64,000 nt of DNA, from contig JAPQWV010000407.1 in NCBI GenBank assembly GCA_027422505.1, positions 372,001 to 436,000 of the forward strand, given 5' to 3'. The position numbers were made by a program, and so were the translations under genes. Position 1 is the first letter of the stretch, and each line of letters starts with the position of its first letter. This document shows positions 25,455 through 37,101 of the stretch, piece after piece. The notes below the pieces were generated by a model. It saw only the letters and a program-made list of their open reading frames with translations, did not search any database and was not told the DNA's origin. This DNA comes from Craterostigma plantagineum. Lineage: Eukaryota > Streptophyta > Magnoliopsida > Lamiales > Linderniaceae.

Positions 25455-26323
25455 CTAACGGAGAAGCGATTGCCAGTCGACCGTCCCAAACAACAACTGA
25501 GGGTCAGATCCCTAAACACACGCAATCAGAAGGACGTGCTAATATTAGACAGATTCTCTTGCTGTCAGTCGAACTACAAAAAAAAGTCGCCGAAAAAAAA
25601 ACTCACCCCAGGCGTATGTCCAAAGCCCTGATCACCGCCGCCATCTTGCTCGCCGGACTTAAAGATTTTGCAAAGCATCTTCCTCGCCTGAATTATGCGG
25701 AAAAAAGATCAATATCATATACCAATATGGGCAGTCATTTGATGTAATAATCAAAAGCAGTCAAACTTTTTTTTTTTAATTACCGCAGGTTCATCTTGTC
25801 TGGGACAGCCGTCCGCGACCGTCGTGGTGTACTCTTGCATAAGCCATTGAGTTTCTTCGACGTCAACATCGTCCCAGCTGCTGAAGTAATCCCAGGTCGT
25901 CCTCCAACCGTCCATTTCAGCATTCGAATGGATCTTTACTGGGTCGTTCCTCATTAACCAGAAACCGTAAACAGATTCTTTACTCACATCGGCATCAAGC
26001 AAGTACCACACATCCTCTGCAAGAAATGGGTCCTCAATCGAAAGAAAAAAAAACAAGTGCTTTTTCTTTCGAGAGACTTTCAGAACAAGGTTAAAGCATG
26101 AGACACGGAAAAACACTGAATAAGTCCATAGGAAATGTTAGAACTCGAAAGGCCAACCTGGTAAGTTATGGGGGAGACACTGAAAAGGGTTTGAGTCGTT
26201 GATCACATTCGTCGGCAAAGGAGTCTCAGGTGTGTATCCGTGTAGGAGCATAACAATATGTTCGTCCGTCCAAGTCAAGTCGATTTCTTCGGCATTGAAT
26301 GGTTGAAACGGCGGCGAATCCAT
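25455..26323 (-). CDS. Divergent NAC-domain-like protein
   Basis: Four exons: 26158-26323, 25784-26016, 25607-25687, 25455-25511. They sum to 537 nt, giving 178 aa. NAC subdomain remnants appear in order: TDEHIVMLLHGYTPETPLP (subdomain A-like), NPFQCLPHNLPEDVWYLLD (B/C-like), GWRTTWDYFSSWDD, then EETQWLMQEYTTT in place of the usual KTDWVMHEYRL, and MLCKIF for the closing LCRIF. The canonical LPPGFRFHPTDEEL opening and the basic DNA-binding stretch around GYWKATG are not recognisable (GFWLMRNDPVKI instead), and the region is acidic. This suggests a NAC-derived protein with weak or no DNA binding, perhaps a dimerisation partner; that role is inference. Confidence 0.7.
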
Positions 26324-28517
26324 TTTAATAAGCTATTGATGGGATGACGAGAAGAGCCATTGCTCGAACCCCTATTATATAGGGGCGGATGCACACTTCC
26401 ACCATATCCACGTTGACTAAAAGAACTAAATGAAGCACGCGGAATTACACGTTAACTGGAAAGGGATAATATTACAAAAACTCATATTACAAGGATATGC
26501 TATCCGCAAAGATGGAATAGCATTCAAATCATTGACCAATGCTAGATTATGCTTATTTTTCGATTATTACAGAACCATATTCCAGAAAATGTTTCAAGAC
26601 GGTCAAAGGCACGTTCATTAGACTACCTAAACAAAACCTTTTTGGCAAAGCCGTGATAAATCAAGGGAAACTTTACGTCTTTATGCCCGATCATTCTCAT
26701 TCTTGAAAGATAAGCCTTCATATCAAAGCACTCATCATACGTCATATGTCTATACACATATCAGTATATGCTTGCCCACGGCTTCAGAGGACCATGTCAT
26801 TAGTCCAAGCAAATAAAACCGCGACATAATATATTAAGTCTGCACAAACTTACGGGCTGATGCAAGAATTGAACGTTGAATCAGTGCATTGCCTGAGCTT
26901 ATCACCACCAAGGCCCCATCAAATCTTTCTGACTCAGCCCATCGTAACATTGTACAACTGAGGTTGAGAAAAAAGAAAAATACTGGTAAAAATCCAAACA
27001 GAGCAGCCATCACATATAGACTTGTCACTTGCAGATTCAACAAGAATGGCGAACAATAGCTTACAAGAACGTCAGTCAACTTCAATTTCAGGCAATACGA
27101 AATTCATCACTGAGTGGAAGTAACAAAACAGCTAAAACGAATAATCTTACGTTCTAAACCTTCATCTGAGTAAGTAGGCGACGACGGTGTTTATCCGCGA
27201 GCTCCGGTCTCAGCTAAGGGGACCAAATTGATGTACTGAAGTTACACTCGTGAGAGAAATAGGGCAAGTGGCTCCTAAATCTTGGAAGAATCAGGCGACG
27301 ACGTATGGACGATCGCCGCGCGCCGTCATCAGAAGCCATCGTCGCCTTGGTCGAGAGTTTACCCCCCTTTCTGTACGTAGAATTGACGAAATCGACTCCG
27401 TTGTTACTTCAGAGATGCCGCCATGGGAATTTACCATTTTGTCCTTCAATCACAATCCTGTTACCGAAAGGAATTTGAGGACTAATCTGTAAAAGCTGCA
27501 AAACGATTTGTTTGACTGACATGGAAGTCTTGTTGACCACCTATGGGCCCCACATCAGAATACACATGCTGAAAGTTTTTCTTTTTCCTTTCGAACGTCA
27601 GAGAATGACATATATAGATAAAAACAACTTCCATAAAAACAACTTACCGTTTAAACTCTATAAATTATTACTCGATAATTTAATAAACTCTTTAACATAA
27701 TATTTTCGGTCGGTCCCGTCTGGGGATAACGTACTAAATTAATAATTCTCTAAAATTATAAGATAATAGAGTTCTGTTAATTTTACAGGTCACGTATAAA
27801 TTATAAATTAATAATTCCATAAAAACATTCCATGTTACATTGAAAATGACTCAATTGTCATTTGTGTTTTATTGAAATCAATTTTTCCTTGCATATAATC
27901 TCTAATTGTCATTGTCATAAGAACTTCGGGAGTTGTTTTCTCGTAGTCAACAAGAGATTATTCAATGTGACGGCCGTTTTTATAGCGTCGTTCGCGAAGG
28001 GAGCTCCATGGTGGAAATTTCAGCATCATCTTCATCTTCTTTATCAAGCTTCATTAATATTACTTAAACGTACATTAACACCATACGTATTATGATAGAC
28101 TTGGTGAAAAGAGGGTTTGATCATTAATTTAACGTTCATTAAGGACATAGAGATTGAATGTTATTTGATGTTTGAAAAGTTTGAAAGGTAATATACACCA
28201 TAAAGTAATAAAATATTAATTTATCGATAAATTAATAATTATTAATTTATTGATTAATTAATAAATCTTTTAATTAATAATTTTGTCCGGTCCCAGCTGT
28301 ATTAATTTATAAAGTTTCTAGTGTATTTTCTCCGAATTATCCAATTAGGCCTTCGAAGTTGGTTCTATTTAACAAACCGCGACGGAGAAAACACACACAC
28401 ACACACATCCGTACGACAATGATTGTGTAAAGAAAACAAGAAAAGGTTGTTTATTTAACAAAACGAGGAAGAAAGATTTCAAAGGAGCTCAAAGCAAAAG
28501 CAGAGCCAGCCAAGAAC
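26324..28517. other. Intergenic region with a possible unassigned minus-strand exon
   Basis: Mostly AT-rich. A minus-strand segment at 26854-26957 is bounded by CTCAG and GTAAG-type splice signals and has one open frame (MLRWAESERFDGALVVISSG). A minus-strand ATG ORF of about 41 codons starts near 27332. I could not build a gene from these; a non-coding transcript or decayed gene is possible. The rest holds nothing recognisable. Confidence 0.35.
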
Positions 28518-28923
28518 ATGACGTGGGAAGGTGGTGGGGGCGGTTCATCGTCGTCGCCGCCGTCTCCTCCGCCATACTCTCTCCGGCGGTGCAGGGGGGA
28601 GGAGGAAGCCGTCTTGGAGGGAGAGAGAGAACAATAGGAGGAGGGAGAGAAGGCGAAGGGCCATCGCTGCTAAGATATACGCCGGCTTGAGATCACAGGG
28701 AAACTACGTCCCGACGAAATTTCTGTACGCAGCTTCTGCACTTTCGAGCCCGGCCCGTGGGGCCCGTTGCCACCATCCCTGAGTGCGATGAGTATGTGGA
28801 TAAGGGTAAGGGAAAGGAGTTTGGGTTTGGAAACGTTGTGGTGGTTAAGGCGAGAGGATTCACGAAGTTGGGATGGACGATCCCGAGCTTACGTTGGGTA
28901 GTGGTAAGAACGCCCGAGGCTGA
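28518..28923 (+). pseudogene. Internally deleted, frameshifted BES1/BZR1-family pseudogene
   Basis: The ATG at 28518 opens [20 protein letters not shown] but hits a stop after 39 codons. In another frame the family DNA-binding region is clear ([20 protein letters not shown], then [14 protein letters not shown] at about 28604-28707). It then breaks before the expected NLPKHCDNNEVLKALC block. Further on come [13 protein letters not shown] sequence, KEFGFGN, and in a third frame GERIHEVGMDDPELTLGSGK, the family's C-terminal signature, with a stop at 28921. So both ends of a brassinosteroid-response factor are kept and most of the middle (about two thirds of the protein) is gone. The family intron falls in the missing part, so retroposition cannot be judged. 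Confidence 0.88.
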
Positions 28924-29429
28924 GTTGAATGAACCCTTCTCAGAAATTTCACACAAATAAAAAATTTCTTGCCGCCATTGCAGCTTGGAATCAAGATTTG
29001 ACTGCTTTTTAAGCTTTTTAGGTTTGGATTATGGAGTTGTGACTTCGAACTGTAATGATGGAAACAATCATATCTATAACGAAGTAGGATAAGCCTATGA
29101 AATTATATACTAAAGGGTCATTATTGTTGATGGTTGGCCTTTATGTCACATTGAGTACTTCTTCATGAATGGTATGATTGCTATGTACGTGAACTGCGTT
29201 GTCTCATTGCACAAGCACTATATATTTTGGTCAAACCTAGACGAGACGATAATTGAAAATGCAACATTTTTTTGTTTACAAAAAATTGGCCTTTATCTCG
29301 TTTCAATTCCTAAATCACCAGCCTAAGGTTTCATTCACGAGACCTATAGTGGCGTAAAAACGTGTTCTTCGACAAATAGATAAACCACAGTTTTCGATAC
29401 GGTGGATATCTAACCATAGTTGGGTAGTT
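28924..29429. other. Intergenic DNA
   Basis: 3' flank of the CMSS1-like gene; nothing recognisable. Confidence 0.5.
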
Positions 29430-31061
29430 TCAAACAGAAGGTACTGAGCCGTAAAAGCACAAACGTAAGTCACCTTTAAGCAGCGGTTGATGGAAGTAGC
29501 TTCTGTACAAATCCCAGAACTCTTCCCTGTAATGAGAGACAAAGGCGTAAGAAATTTTCAGTAAACATTTGTCATCCATTGACGCATTTCTTAAAGGGCG
29601 GGCAGAGTGTGTAATAATCTTGAAGCAAAAGGCGCTAACCTGACTTGTGGAAGGGTCAACAAAGAATAGCCCTTGACGTCCCTGTGCATGTCCAGCACGA
29701 CAACTTTCAATCGAGACAAGCCGAGAGCTTCTATGTCGATCAACTTCTTAATCCTGGGACAGATTGTGGAAGACTTAATAGTAAGAAACTAAAGGGAAGC
29801 TAAGATATGGCATTTCGATCATAATATCAAATCTGCCAATTCGATCATCTAAAAACAAGTGTGTGAGCTGAACACCTTTCGGGACTATGGCTACGAGGAT
29901 AACGATTAGAAAAGTAATAGGGAAGAATGGAGAGTTAGGCCAATCCAGTTCATTTGTGTAAAAATATTCTACAAACCTGTTCGGTGTCCCGCTAGCAATA
30001 TTAACTCGATTCTTCAGAATAGACACCTGGTGATAAACAACATAAAGAGAAAGCGTGCATTTGCCAAAGAATCAACGTATTATTCAAACATAATAATGAT
30101 ACACAAAAACGTGCAAGCTACCATTTTATTACAATATTGTGATAAAAGGTTTACCTGCTCTTCAACCTTCATGTGCTTAGAGAAGAGCTTAGCAGCATGG
30201 CATTCTTTAGTCAAAGTTCGCAATTCCCTGAAAGAGAAATCCAAGTGCTTCGAGGATATTGCCATAGTATCACATTCACACACAGTACTTCTAAACGATC
30301 AAGTACGGCATTGAATTACTGACACTGTATTAAATATGATGCTCTTATTTCGATGTTCGACCTGAGAAGATCCAAACTTCTTAGTGCCGATGTGCATATC
30401 ACAAGAAGCGAAGGACTCCCGGCATCAATTTGCCCGTCCCCAAGGTGCTTTTCGCACAAAATTTCTCTCCATGAAGATCCAAAAGCAAACTTCATACGCT
30501 GTTCTAAGCTGGCGCTACTGTCTTGTTGTGGCTCCACGATGGATGATTCCGCTGATGTAAATAGCATTCCATTCATGAAAGTAAATTATCCAATCGAACG
30601 ATGCTCCAAGCAACAAATAGTAATCAAACCTAGAACATAGATCGACAGCATATGCTAATGGAAATCGAATTCTCTCTCGAGTAGTTGCTGTCTACTTCAA
30701 TTCACTAAACCCAAAAAAGATAAGAAAAGGGCAGCCACGGAATCATAAATTATGAACAATACCGTCTACCTTTAAGGGAATCGAGCTCGAGAGATGAGAG
30801 CTGAAGCCCGTTGGCCGATTCATACTGCTTTATGAAGTAATTCAGCTGCTGTTCGGAGGACGTAGCCCATTCAACGGCGTCGTTCTTCGCCGTCTTTTCC
30901 CCTTCAGCGCTGCTGCGGTTATTAACAATTTTCCCCTTATTGCTTTCGTTCTTACGGGACTTATCGAGCTTTTGGTGCTTCTTCTTCTTCTTCGTCTTTG
31001 TTTTCTTCGGCTTAAACTTCGACTGATGCCTATTGCTGGACTTTGAGGCGGCGGAGGCCAT
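29430..31061 (-). CDS. CMSS1-like: CMSS1/Cms1-like 90S pre-ribosome protein
   Basis: Six exons: 30770-31061, 30362-30551, 30155-30227, 29977-30026, 29640-29753, 29430-29526. They sum to 816 nt, giving 271 aa (human CMSS1 is about 279). The N-terminus is very Lys-rich (KPKKTKTKKKKKHQKLDKSR), consistent with nucleolar location. The core has LLVICTSALRSLDLLR, AKLFSKHMKVEEQ, SILKNRVNIASGTPNR and IKKLIDIEALGLSRLKVVVL, which resemble motifs of a degenerate DEAD-box helicase core (the SGTPNR block and VVLD). The family (yeast Cms1) associates with U3-containing small-subunit processome components in 18S rRNA maturation. Confidence 0.88.
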
Positions 31062-31541
31062 CGCCGTCTTCCGTTGCAGCTGAAGGGTTTAAAGCACTGA
31101 ACTGACTTTTTCTTTAGAAATAAAGAGTCGCTGCAGAGGGCAGCGACTATTAAAGGATCAAAAATCGCTACTCTTAAGATATCGTTCTTTATTTTTTTTT
31201 CTTTGGAACAAAATAGTCTTGATAAAAAACATATACCAAAATAGTCTTATGTAACATAGACAGGCATATGCGAAAAGTGGTCGTTTTGCTAATTCATTTT
31301 CGGATACGTCCGAGGTACAAAATATATGCAAATATTCATAGATTTACACTGCATTGCATATATTACATCTTACAATAAGACAAACACACTTCAAATTATA
31401 GCATACAACAACCTTCTTCTTTCTTCAAATGACGTATAAGACATACATATATACATATGCATATATATATAAAGATATATATCTTTGAGTTCTCTAACTT
31501 TCTTACGCATCTTCCATGTCTCTCACGAGCCTGCCAATCCT
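31062..31541. other. Intergenic DNA
   Basis: Upstream of the CMSS1-like gene and downstream of the RADIALIS-like gene; AT-rich, nothing else seen. Confidence 0.5.
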
Positions 31542-31942
31542 TCAATAACCTGTTCATACGTAGACGTAGTGCATAAGAACAAATGCTGATGACAAATTAT
31601 AAACTGATCATATAAGACATATATATATATATGTGATTAATTAATATTAAAATTACCTCTGTTATTGCAGTAGTTTCTACCAGCGTTACCGTTGGCAATG
31701 GCTCGATAATTGGGTATTGGGACTTGATCGGTTTCGATCTGCATAATGTCCTTCTCTAACGCTTCGTAATGCTTCCTAACATCGTCAGCAGATTTATTAC
31801 CGCCGACTGCTCGAGCTATGTTGAGCCAGCGATCGGGCGTGTCTTTGTAGTACTTAGCCAAAGCGTCTTCGAAACGCTTATTCTGCTCGGCGGTCCACGA
31901 AGAACTGCTATTACGTGAAGATGACATGGACCTCGATGCCAT
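31542..31942 (-). CDS. RL: RADIALIS-like single-repeat MYB (SANT) protein
   Basis: Two exons, 31657-31942 and a tiny last exon 31542-31549 that supplies only GY and the stop; 294 nt, 97 aa. A single SANT/MYB repeat covers about residues 13-65: [40 protein letters not shown] and HYEALEKDI. The [11 protein letters not shown] tail is typical of RADIALIS and RSM/RL proteins. These small proteins antagonise MYB complexes (for example DIVARICATA with DRIF), giving roles in floral asymmetry, fruit growth and photomorphogenesis. The single MYB repeat is probably a protein-binding rather than an activating module. Confidence 0.92.
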
Positions 31943-32229
31943 TTTATTCGATGATTAATATTATTTTCGTTTATTGATTTGAAAAAGGGTTTGTTTTTAG
32001 TATTATAGGAGGCAAAAGGCTCGTTGCAGTGTGGTTTTGTTTTGTGGTTGGGACTTGGAGTGAGCTTATATAGTGAAGGAAAAAGGATTTAGAAATAACA
32101 TTTAACAAGTTGACGAATATATTTCTCTTTTTATTTCTGTAAAGGAGATTGTGATTCTCTTCTTGGCGATCATGGGTCTAGTCAGAAAGAAAGTGAAGGG
32201 TATATAGTCTATGAATTGTATGCAGATTG

Positions 32230-32291
<62 letters not shown>

Positions 32292-32570
32292 AGTATAAAC
32301 TATAAACTAACTATAGAGTATGAAAGGCTACAACTGCATTGCGAGTGGATTATTGCATGAAGAATCATTTTTTCTCTTTTACCAGGCTGGTTAGGAAGAT
32401 CCTTTTCTTTTCTATCCATTTGACATAATATATATGTTATATCTATCACATAGATAAGCATTTATGCTCCAACTGTCCAACATCATTTGCACAGATGAAA
32501 AACTGCTGCAGATTCTGGGTAATTTCGGAAAAGACTAATATATGACTGATTTACGAATAATGTGATAATA
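31943..32570. other. RADIALIS-like promoter with (AT)n/(GTAT)n microsatellites
   Basis: A compound repeat, (AT)n at about 32236-32267 followed by (GTAT)n to about 32290. No gene seen. Confidence 0.6.
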
Positions 32571-32778
32571 ATGATGTCACCATTACCAACGGGGGTTGGT
32601 CTAAGTGGTAAGCGACTTGGTATCGCTTAAGCAAGGTCTCGGGTTCGAATCCTTGTGTATGCAGCAACCACCTTTGGGAGCCTCACCTGCCGTTACCAGG
32701 TACGCCGCGGGGCGAACCGGATTAGTCGGGGCAACCCGGAACCGGTCGGGTATCCGAAAAAAAAATGATGTCACCATT
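32571..32778 (+). mobile_element. tRNA-derived SINE with 14-bp target duplication
   Basis: The body (32585-32764, about 180 bp) starts with a tRNA-like head holding a polymerase III A box (TGGTCTAAGTGG, about 32597) and B box (GGGTTCGAATCC, about 32641). It continues with a tRNA-unrelated GC-rich segment and ends in an A tail. It is flanked by ATGATGTCACCATT at 32571-32584 and 32765-32778, a perfect duplication typical of LINE-mobilised SINEs. The perfect duplication suggests a fairly recent insertion. Confidence 0.93.
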
Positions 32779-33981
32779 CACTTCATTTATCTTTTGAAAT
32801 GAGTACTTGGAAATGATGAATAGCGTGCGAAACTCCAAATGTTTCATTCTTACCTGCTGACAGTGTTTTTATCCTTAAATTAAGCTAGTTATATATATCC
32901 AACTGCTTCATATAAATACATTAAATAAAAACAATTTGTTCTTAGAAAAACATTAATTAGGTCATGGCCATGGGTACGGTATGATATTGGTGTTGTGCCT
33001 CCTAAAGACCTCGTTGGCATCATATGCCTTTTTCTTACTAGTAATATTCAGATTGAAGTGAAATGCTCCAAGAATCTGTATCAAACTAGGGCAGCCCATT
33101 GATATCATAGAATCCTTATCATCACTGCAAACACAAACACAAATAGATCGAACCCTTATCAGAAAGTAAAAGAAAACGATGTAATGACTTTAGAAAAAGG
33201 TGAAAGAAAAATTTAGATCAATGGAGCCTCTCCTCATTGGTCCAAAATAGAATAACAAGGAATCATTTATTGGAATATTTTGATAAAGGGGTTCCAAATA
33301 TTCATTTGCTTTAATAATGTAGAATATTATTATCTATGTATACTTGTATAGTTGAATCAACAACATGCATGAGAGTGGAATGTAATCTGTTCCCAAAGAT
33401 AAGGAGATGGACACACACACACACATACACAATGGAATGAGGTGTACTACGATTCTCTTTGAGTGCTTCACAAACATGACTTCTCTTAATATAAATCGAG
33501 AAATAATTATGAAAGATTTTACCACTTTTCCAAGGGTAGCCAATATGTCAAAAAGTTTGAAATAAACAAAATGTGATTACTGATAAATGTTTCCACCTTT
33601 TCGTAAAGATTATGCATCAAGTCTTGTCGTGTTTGATTCTTGACAAGTTTAATTGTGTCGAATTAACAAAACAATGGAAATAAAAAAGTGTATCGTAACA
33701 TGAGAGAGATAGTGTGATATATTAGTTTTGTGGGCGTCTTCACAAAGCAAGGCATCCTCAAAATCACGATGGTTGATACTATTGGCCTTTTTCCTCAATA
33801 ACAATGAAGGTAAATTTTTATTTTATTTAGTTAGTATTCACAAGGAATTCTCTCATGCAATACTAGAACAACCTCTCCCTCCCCTCAGAAAACACATCAC
33901 ATACACACTAATCACATCGAAAAATAAAAATAAAACAACAAAAATCTCACACAATAATATATTTGTATACATCATCTAATC
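32779..33981. other. Intergenic DNA with a possible orphan 3' exon
   Basis: On the minus strand, 32962-33124 begins after TTTGCAG and is open for 53 residues to TGA, ending VFRRHNTNIIPYPWP. It looks like a terminal exon, but I find no convincing upstream exons up to the kinase gene. A run at about 33730-33790 (minus) has weak coding character too. This may be a decayed gene. Otherwise AT-rich. Confidence 0.35.
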
Positions 33982-36570
33982 TCATAGCGAACGCGGCGAG
34001 CCATCATCAATAATCTCAACCATATGATGATCGCCGCCGCCGCCAACAACCTTAGCAATCCCTAACAACCCTTGCAAAACCTCGTCCATCGAAGGCCTCG
34101 AATCCCTCTCCTGCTGCAAGCATCGAAAGGCGAGCTCGGAAACCGAGGTCATCGACCTCCTCACGTTCCCGTCACTCGCAAACCCTAGGCTCGGGTCGAC
34201 GAGCTCGTGCAACGAGCCGTTCTGTATACGGTTCACCGCCATGCTGGCTAAGTTTATGTCGAACTTTACCCTGCTCGTGTCCACGGCCTGCAGGGAAGTC
34301 AGGAGCTCGACCAGCACGACACCGAAGCTGTACACGTCGCTCTTCTCCGTGAGACGGTAGCACTGGTAGTATTCCGGGTCCACGTAGCCCGGAGTCCCCT
34401 GTGGATAGTTAGGGTTGCAAGTGAATCGAATCGAGTATGAATAGAATTATAACTTATCAACCGGTTAACTACTCTTTTTCGTCCCGTAAGCCAGGGTTCG
34501 AGATACCAACTTTCAAATTTGATAATTAATTAAGGATACAATGAGTCAGAATCCAATTTTTGGGGTTAAATCCTACATGTCATCGAGGTTGCTTATTTGA
34601 GGATACATCAAATGTGGCAGATTCAGGACAACCAACTTCTAGAATTTACAATTTACCTGGGGAGCGGTGGAGACGTGCGTGTTGTCCTTTGGGAAAAGCC
34701 TCGAAAGGCCGAAGTCGGCCACCTTGACGCAGAAGTCCCTATCCAGGAGGATGTTGTTGGTCTTCACGTCGCGGTGTATGATTCCATTCCCGTGGAGGTA
34801 AGAGAGGGCTCGGGCCGTCTCTACGGCGATGTTCAGCCTGACGGGCCACGAGAGAAGGCCCGACTTGGCCCGTTTCCCGTGGAGGTGGTCCGAGATGGTT
34901 CCGTTGGGTATGTACTCGTACACGAGGAGGAGCTCTCGGCTCCTCTTCGACGTGCAACCGTAGAGCTTCACTAGGTTCGGGTGCCGTAGGCTCGCGAGGA
35001 TTTGCACCTCGTTCATGAACTGCTCCACGCGCTTGAAGTTGTTCTCGTACAGGCGTTTCACCGCCACCACCCGCCCGTCCCTCAAAACCCCTTTTCGAGG
35101 AAAAAAAAAGGCGTAATTCATTACATGCCATGAAAACCCCGTAAGAAGACGACTAAACTGACGAGTTATTACCGTAATATACGGTGCCAAATCCGCCGTC
35201 CCCGAGCTCTTTGTCGGGATTGAAATTATCTGTAGCTTCTTCGAGCTCGGGGTAGGTGAAGACTTGGACTCCGTAGAACGACGAGTTCATGCCCTCGTTC
35301 GGGACCGAGTTCGAGGACGGGGTGCTCGCGGTGAAGTCGGACGAGGAGATGGCTTTGCTCGTGTTCGAGGACGGAGTTTCGACGGTGTTTTTGTTCATTA
35401 CGTATTCCGAGGATTGAATGGTCGATCTTTGCTTTCGTTTCGCCCTGTAATAGAATATCAGCCATCCCAGGCCGACGCCGGCTAGAACAGCGCCGCCTAT
35501 GCTGAGGCCTGGTTGAGATGAACGGCGATAAAAAGATTCGATCTTTCGAAGTTTTTGGAGGTAACAGTGAATAATAGGATGAGATTCTTACCGATGTTCC
35601 TCCCCGTGTACGACTTGTTTCCTGCAATCATTCGTCAGTACGTTAGGATGTGGAAACAGAGCTCCATAAATGTCGTTAAGAGGGAAGGAAACAGAGTAAA
35701 ACGACGTCGTGTGAGGAAAAGGTACTGAAGGAGCAGACACTGACAACAGGGAAGAAGAAGAAGAAGAGTACGAAGCTCACCGTTACTAACGCAGGTGGAA
35801 TCGTAGGTTCCATCGATGCAATGACAAGCAAACCGACCCGATTCCGTACTCGACCCGCAAATCCCACCCGAATCCTGGCACCTCTTGCACTTACCGTCCT
35901 CCGCCGACCACTGAATCGTAAACCCACCCCTGAGAGACGCCTGCAACAGCTGAGCCGTCGCAGTCCACGGCGCGGCGGCGCGTTCCAGCGAGTCGAACCC
36001 GGTCCGATTCACCGTGACAGCGATATTATTAGAGCAGACGAGCCAGGCGGGAAAATCCGTCGTGTTATAGAGGCCGAAGCTCGTCGCCGCCGCGCCGCCG
36101 CAGGTGAATCGATTGGGTAAGGTCTGCGCAGCAGCCTGCGCGCAGCCGTAGTAAAGGGTCACGTTGCGGTCGCCGGCAGCCGAGTAGTAATCGAAGATCG
36201 TGAAGTTCAGCGTCGTCTGGGCGGGATTCGGCGGGCAAATCGTGTCCCACATGTCCCTCCTCGCCACCGTGAGGGTCCTCGCACTGCTTTCGATTTTTAG
36301 GACACGGTACGATGTGGACAATATGCTGATAGACGTCGTGCCGTCGTTTGCGCAGCTGAGCTCGAACCCTGGGTAGCCGCAGGAGAGAGGGCGACCGCCT
36401 CCGCCGCCGCCCCAGAAGGGATAGTCGGCGGTCAAATCGCCGCATCGGTACGAAGATCCACTGCATCTTCGGTAACCGTCGCCTTGAGAGATGGAGCAAG
36501 GGATCGTCTGCGTCAGTACGATGATGCCTACGAGGAAACGGAGAAGAGAAGAGCTGAGCTTTTTCTTCAT
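33982..36570 (-). CDS. LRK10L: LRK10-like receptor kinase (GUB_WAK ectodomain)
   Basis: Five exons: 35781-36570, 35592-35621, 35173-35508, 34657-35090, 33982-34398. They sum to 2007 nt, giving 668 aa. A signal peptide (about 1-28) leads to a Cys-rich galacturonan-binding-type ectodomain (CSGSSYRCGDLTADYPFWGG) and a WAK-associated C-terminal module (GKCKRCQDSGGICGSS). A transmembrane helix at about 279-297 (AVLAGVGLGWLIFYY) is followed by a Ser-rich juxtamembrane region and a kinase domain. Kinase residues are intact: GDGGFGTV loop, Lys397 in VAVKRL, HRD Asp493, DFG at 511-513. It is therefore an active-type RLK at the plasma membrane, in the LEAF RUST 10 disease-resistance locus-like family, with likely roles in wall sensing, immunity or ABA responses. 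No ligand can be named. Confidence 0.95.
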
Positions 36571-37101
36571 GTTTTTTTTTGTTTTAGTTCAGTTTCTTCG
36601 GTGGAGACGGAGATTGAAGTTCAACCACGGTGTAATAATAATAATACGATACAATTGACGGAGGACTTTCCATGACGTTAGAAGCTTCTTCTGCCAAAGT
36701 CGTTGACGACGTCGTTTGTGGTGTTAGAAGTCAAGAATGGCAAGCGTAACGGTGATATTTATTACTTAAGTTTCCAAGACGACAAGCCATACACAGTACG
36801 ATGTTCGAACTTGGGGTCTACCTAATATTAGGTAGTTGTTGTGTTCACATCTCCGTCGTCAGCTATTGGAATTCTCTAAATATGTCATAATACAGTCATA
36901 GCTAAATATAGTAGAATAGTGGTATATGTTAAATGTGACATACAACAACTGCGATACACATGAATCTTATCACAAGCGAGATATAGTGACCACAAACAAG
37001 AAAACAAAACAAAATGAGCAGATAAAGAAAAGAAGGTAAGAAAAAGCTCATCTGATAGTTTCAGCATATGCTTGCAGCCATCTCCTACATCACGCTACAG
37101 T
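36571..37101. other. LRK10L promoter and PB1-gene 3' flank
   Basis: No gene seen; (TAA)n-like AT repeats near 36633. Confidence 0.5.

Noticed and set aside
32590..32660. A tRNA gene
   Set aside because: A and B boxes are present, but the stems do not complete a tRNA and the sequence continues into a SINE body with A tail and target duplication.
35226..36499. Long Arg-rich frames overlapping the receptor kinase
   Set aside because: GC-rich coding sequence of the kinase ectodomain read in wrong frames.
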